From Peromyscus leucopus (lineage: Eukaryota; Chordata; Mammalia; Rodentia; Cricetidae): a stretch of 64,000 nt of DNA. The DNA lies in NCBI RefSeq assembly GCF_004664715.2, contig NC_051069.1, forward strand, positions 5,882,001-5,946,000, given 5' to 3'. The notes below the pieces were generated by a model. That model ran no database searches. It saw only the letters and a list, made by a program, of their open reading frames with translations, and was not told the origin of the DNA. The position numbers and the translations under genes are program-made. Shown in pieces: positions 60,977 through 64,000 of the stretch. How positions within the stretch are numbered: the stretch's first letter is position 1; every line of letters begins with the position of its first letter.

Positions 60977-62075
60977 TCAGCCCATGAGGTGCTTGACAGG
61001 AAGTATCTGAAAGCAATGGGAAAGCCAGAGAACTACTTCTCCATCCTGGGGGTCTCACTAACTAGCCACTGCTGGGTTGGGCTGGGTCCTTCCTGCTGTC
61101 AAGGTTCCCAAGGATCCCAGGATCTGCTCCCATGAAGGGAAAGCTGAAGAGAAGGACTCCTTAGCCTCTCACCAAGACCACATTCTTCCTTTCATGACCT
61201 TGAATTGGAACCCAACTCTTAGAGCAGTGGAGCTGGGCTTGTTTTTATAGTCAAATCAGAATAAAAGACAGAGGGAGGAGGCCCGCTGGTGATCTGACGG
61301 CAGGCTCACTGGCATTTTCACACCCCCGCGAATATGATACAATCTGTTACTATGGCAGCTTCTGGGTTAGGCTATGGCTGCTCCCCACACATCTCGCCTT
61401 GGATTCAGCTCATCCCCTCGCCCGTCCACCCACCAGCTGCCATTTATCGAGGCTTCTTAGTTCAGAAACTTGTAGTAAAGAGCAGGGGTTGGACGGGGGA
61501 GAGGCCGGCTGGAACAACTGGGGTGGGGGTGATTAGTATGCAGCACCATCCAGCCTTCTCGACACTCCTTCTTCATGCTTTTAGGGTAGCCAGATGAGCA
61601 GTGACTCAACTCAGAAGCCAGGTGATCCGGAGAACTCCTAACCCTGACTTCCAACATGAGTCGTTGCTAACGGCAGGGCCCCCCAGCTTACACTTCTAGA
61701 CTGTGAGCTCCAAGGGCGGTGAGTGTCCCCCTCACCACTGCACCCCAGGGCCCAGGTGTTGACCTGATGTGATCTTTATTCTGCCCCACCAGCCAGGCTC
61801 TTCCACCTGGACAGCAGGTGCCACCCAGCCACTGAGGGGTATGTCAGCAAACTCAGCTCTCCAGCTCTCTGTAATGAACCGCGGGAAGTCTGTCCGTGTT
61901 CCTAGCGTGATGTCTAGCTCCTCCTAGAGCTTAGTCTGTAATTCCTACAGCGTTTCAGCGGCAGGTCCCTGGAGAGGTTCTGAAGAGCTGCTGATGGATC
62001 TCAGAGGAAATCGAGTCATTGATTAGAACAGCTTATGGCAGGGAACCACGTGCTGTCCAGTCCCTGGCTTGTTAC

Positions 62076-62233
62076 CTGATCCTGGGAGATCTGCACAGGG
62101 TTTCGGAAAACTGTCCAGAGCACGGTAGGGTAGCAAGGAGGTGTAGTCAGGGACCCTTCATAGCGGTAGTACTCGCCGGGGCTCTCGGGCAGAAGTTCTT
62201 CAATGTTGAAGCCTGGGATGAGTGCTTGTTGGC
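62076..62233 (-). CDS. Car12: Car12 exon with the active-site SLTTPP segment
   Basis: 158 bases encode [20 protein letters not shown], then [19 protein letters not shown] and [11 protein letters not shown]. The threonine in SLTTPP is the equivalent of Thr199, which orients the zinc-bound hydroxide in the family. The cysteine after TTPP is the one that pairs with an N-terminal cysteine in CA12 (that exon is outside the window). The acceptor is 'ctctccag' and the donor CAG|gtaaca. Confidence 0.96.
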
Positions 62234-62497
62234 CTGGAGAGACATTTTGGGAGTGAGGGTATCAGCTACCCCCTGATGGGAGAGGCATCAGCATAGTAAC
62301 CGAGCTTAAACACTCACATTCAGGCACAGGGAATGCGCTCCGACCAGTGTCACAACACGGCCCAGGAACCTGCTGCTCTCAGTGTGCTGAACACAGACAG
62401 CACCCCCCCCCCTCACGCTGTTGCTTTTCTTAAGGTGACGCTGGTGTGACCACATCCTGTGTCACGGTGAATGACTGAGTAGTCAAGCAGCCCTCAC

Positions 62498-62561
62498 CTT
62501 TGTACTTAACATGTTGAAGATGACTGAAGATCTTGTCATATGATGGATTGCTGGAGCCTAT
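62498..62561 (-). CDS. Car12: Car12 exon, catalytic domain
   Basis: 64 bases between 'gtgttgcag' and |gtgagg encode [20 protein letters not shown] followed by K and the first base of G. This matches the CA12 segment that follows the zinc-ligand strand. Confidence 0.95.
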
Positions 62562-62949
62562 CTGCAACACAGACAAGGCAGGTTGAGCCGGGACGGAATC
62601 ACCTAGGACCAGCCTGCGTTCACAGTTACTATCGCAGGCTGGGCTGGAGGGCTTCCCTGAGGAACTGCCTCACAAAGGAAATTCTGACCCATCACCGGAC
62701 TGTTGAGAGTTAATATAGTGGTCACGACCTTTGGCATCAAACAATATCTAGCTTTCTGCTGAAGACGCCAGGTTTGAGTATCCCAGTATATAGGGTGTGT
62801 TTCTGGCTATCTGATAGGAGCCCAAAGACTATACCAATGCATTTAACCCGGAACTTAATGGAGCTTTGAGTTCACGAAAGCCAAGCCAGATAAGTAAGCA
62901 CATTGGGAATGGGAGCATATTGCCTCATTGGGAGAAAACAAAGCAAGCT

Positions 62950-63092
62950 GATCATTCCCCACCCCTGCCCCCAGGTTTTGAGATAAAATCTTGATGTGTA
63001 GTCCATGCTGGCTTCAAATTCTCAACAATCCTCCTGTCTCAACCTCCAGCCTGCTGGGATTATAGGCATGCACCACCATACCAGGCTCCATT
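62950..63092 (-). mobile_element. Old B1 SINE in a Car12 intron
   Basis: 'tgtagtccatgctggcttca' and 'tgctgggattataggcatgc', ending 'accataccaggctcc', form a diverged reversed B1. Confidence 0.8.
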
Positions 63093-63470
63093 CTTGTTTC
63101 CCAATCTTGCATAATTCATTTCAGAGTGGAGTTTGGATGCTAGGTATTGTATCAGTGACAGACGCATCTGATAGTGCAGCTTAAAGATCCGTGTGCCCCA
63201 CGGGCCCTCCCCAGCCAGGTGACCTCATACCATTCAACAGGGCTCGGGATAAGGGAGGGGGGCTTTCAATATGTCCAGTGTCACAAAAGCTATGTCTGTT
63301 TCAGCTGCCTAGATACAGAAGGGCTTCCTCTGAGAAAAGAGAGAAGGAGACTTCGGAGGAACAGCCCTGTTCTAGAGGCAACGCAGGGCCATCCAGGAGC
63401 AGCTCACTACCGATCGCTGTGCGTAGAGCACATGCCTAGTCCCGATACCATCCCTCTGACCACCTCGTAC

Positions 63471-63566
63471 CTCAATGAGAACAGCAAGGACAGCGAGACC
63501 TTCTGACTTGTCACTGGCGGCGCTGAAGTTGGGGTACAGGTCTGAGTTATAATGGACGATGTGCAA
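63471..63566 (-). CDS. Car12: Car12 exon with the third zinc-ligand histidine
   Basis: It encodes 32 residues beginning [20 protein letters not shown] and ending AVLAVLIE, in phase 0. The first H corresponds to His119 of carbonic anhydrase II, the third zinc ligand. The acceptor is 'ccttttgcag' and the donor GAG|gtacga. Possible N-glycosylation sequons are NFS and, more weakly, NSD (no). Confidence 0.95.
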
Positions 63567-63829
63567 CTGCAAAAGGAGAGAAGGTACCCATGAGGGGACA
63601 AGTGACTCACAGGAACCTTTTGTTTCTGCAGAAGACTTGAATCCAGCTAGAAAGGTAGACCTCTGTCCCTCTTTTCCCCCCACAGAACTGATCCCTCACC
63701 CTTAGCATCTGCCCCAGTTTTCCCTCCCCCAGTCCTCTTGCACCTATAAACCAGGGCACATCCTCTTTAATTCATGGGATCTCTAGTGTCTGATAAGGCG
63801 CCTGTAAAGTAGCAGAGGTACAATAGACA

Positions 63830-63862
63830 CGAATGAATGAATGAATGAATGAATGAATGAAT
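63830..63862. repeat. (AATG)n microsatellite
   Basis: About eight 'aatg' units near the right edge of the window; a T run of about 28 bases follows at 63919-63946. Confidence 0.97.
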
Positions 63863-64000
63863 GGGGTTTTATATTAACCATGAGAAGACTTTGGTGCTTT
63901 GGAGCTCTTCTCCCTTCTGGTTTTTTTTTTTTTTTTTTTTTTTTTTCTGGAGCCTGGGGCCAAGTGGTCTCCTGTAATTTGGCATCTCTGTACTTGATCT

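Overview
The window is mammalian nuclear DNA from a muroid rodent. It is dense in B1 and B2/B3 SINEs, L1 fragments and long (CA)n/(GA)n tracts. The B1 copies carry the variant 'ggcgcaaagctacacagag', which I associate with cricetids (vole, hamster, deer mouse); that family call is inference. Gene order (an APH1 gene on +, CA12 on -, facing each other) matches the region human 15q22 / mouse chromosome 9 as I know it.

Three gene parts are present. (1) At 785-952 (+) is the last coding exon of an upstream Aph1b/Aph1c-type gene; the rest lies left of the window. (2) From 11504 to 33876 (+) is a complete six-exon Aph1b-type gene encoding 257 residues, a multi-pass subunit of gamma-secretase. All splice sites are canonical and the reading frame closes. 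(3) From 63566 down to 49648 (-) are the seven 3' coding exons of Car12, the membrane-anchored carbonic anhydrase XII; its 5' exons lie right of the window.

Layout: 1-5040 is the 3' end and 3' flank of the upstream Aph1 copy. 5.2-8.7 kb is an old L1 interrupted by an LTR/ERV-like insert. 10.27-10.64 kb is a sense-oriented LTR-like sequence. 10.7-11.5 kb is a GC-rich promoter built largely from a 59-bp minisatellite of GC boxes. 11.5-33.9 kb is Aph1b, with long introns 4 and 5 full of repeats. 33.9-38.1 kb is a second copy of the 3' flank seen at 139-5040. 38.1-47 kb is repeat-rich intergenic DNA. 47-64 kb is Car12.

The main observation is the paired Aph1 3' region. 139-4593 and 33078-37687 are nearly identical, including every base of the last coding exon. 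Beyond 4593/37687 similarity drops sharply but remains recognisable to about 5040/38135. A high-identity block inside an older duplication fits gene conversion between tandem paralogs better than a single recent duplication. No bacterial-type system, CRISPR, RNA gene or undescribed protein family was found; the interest lies in paralog evolution, promoter architecture and Car12 alternative splicing.
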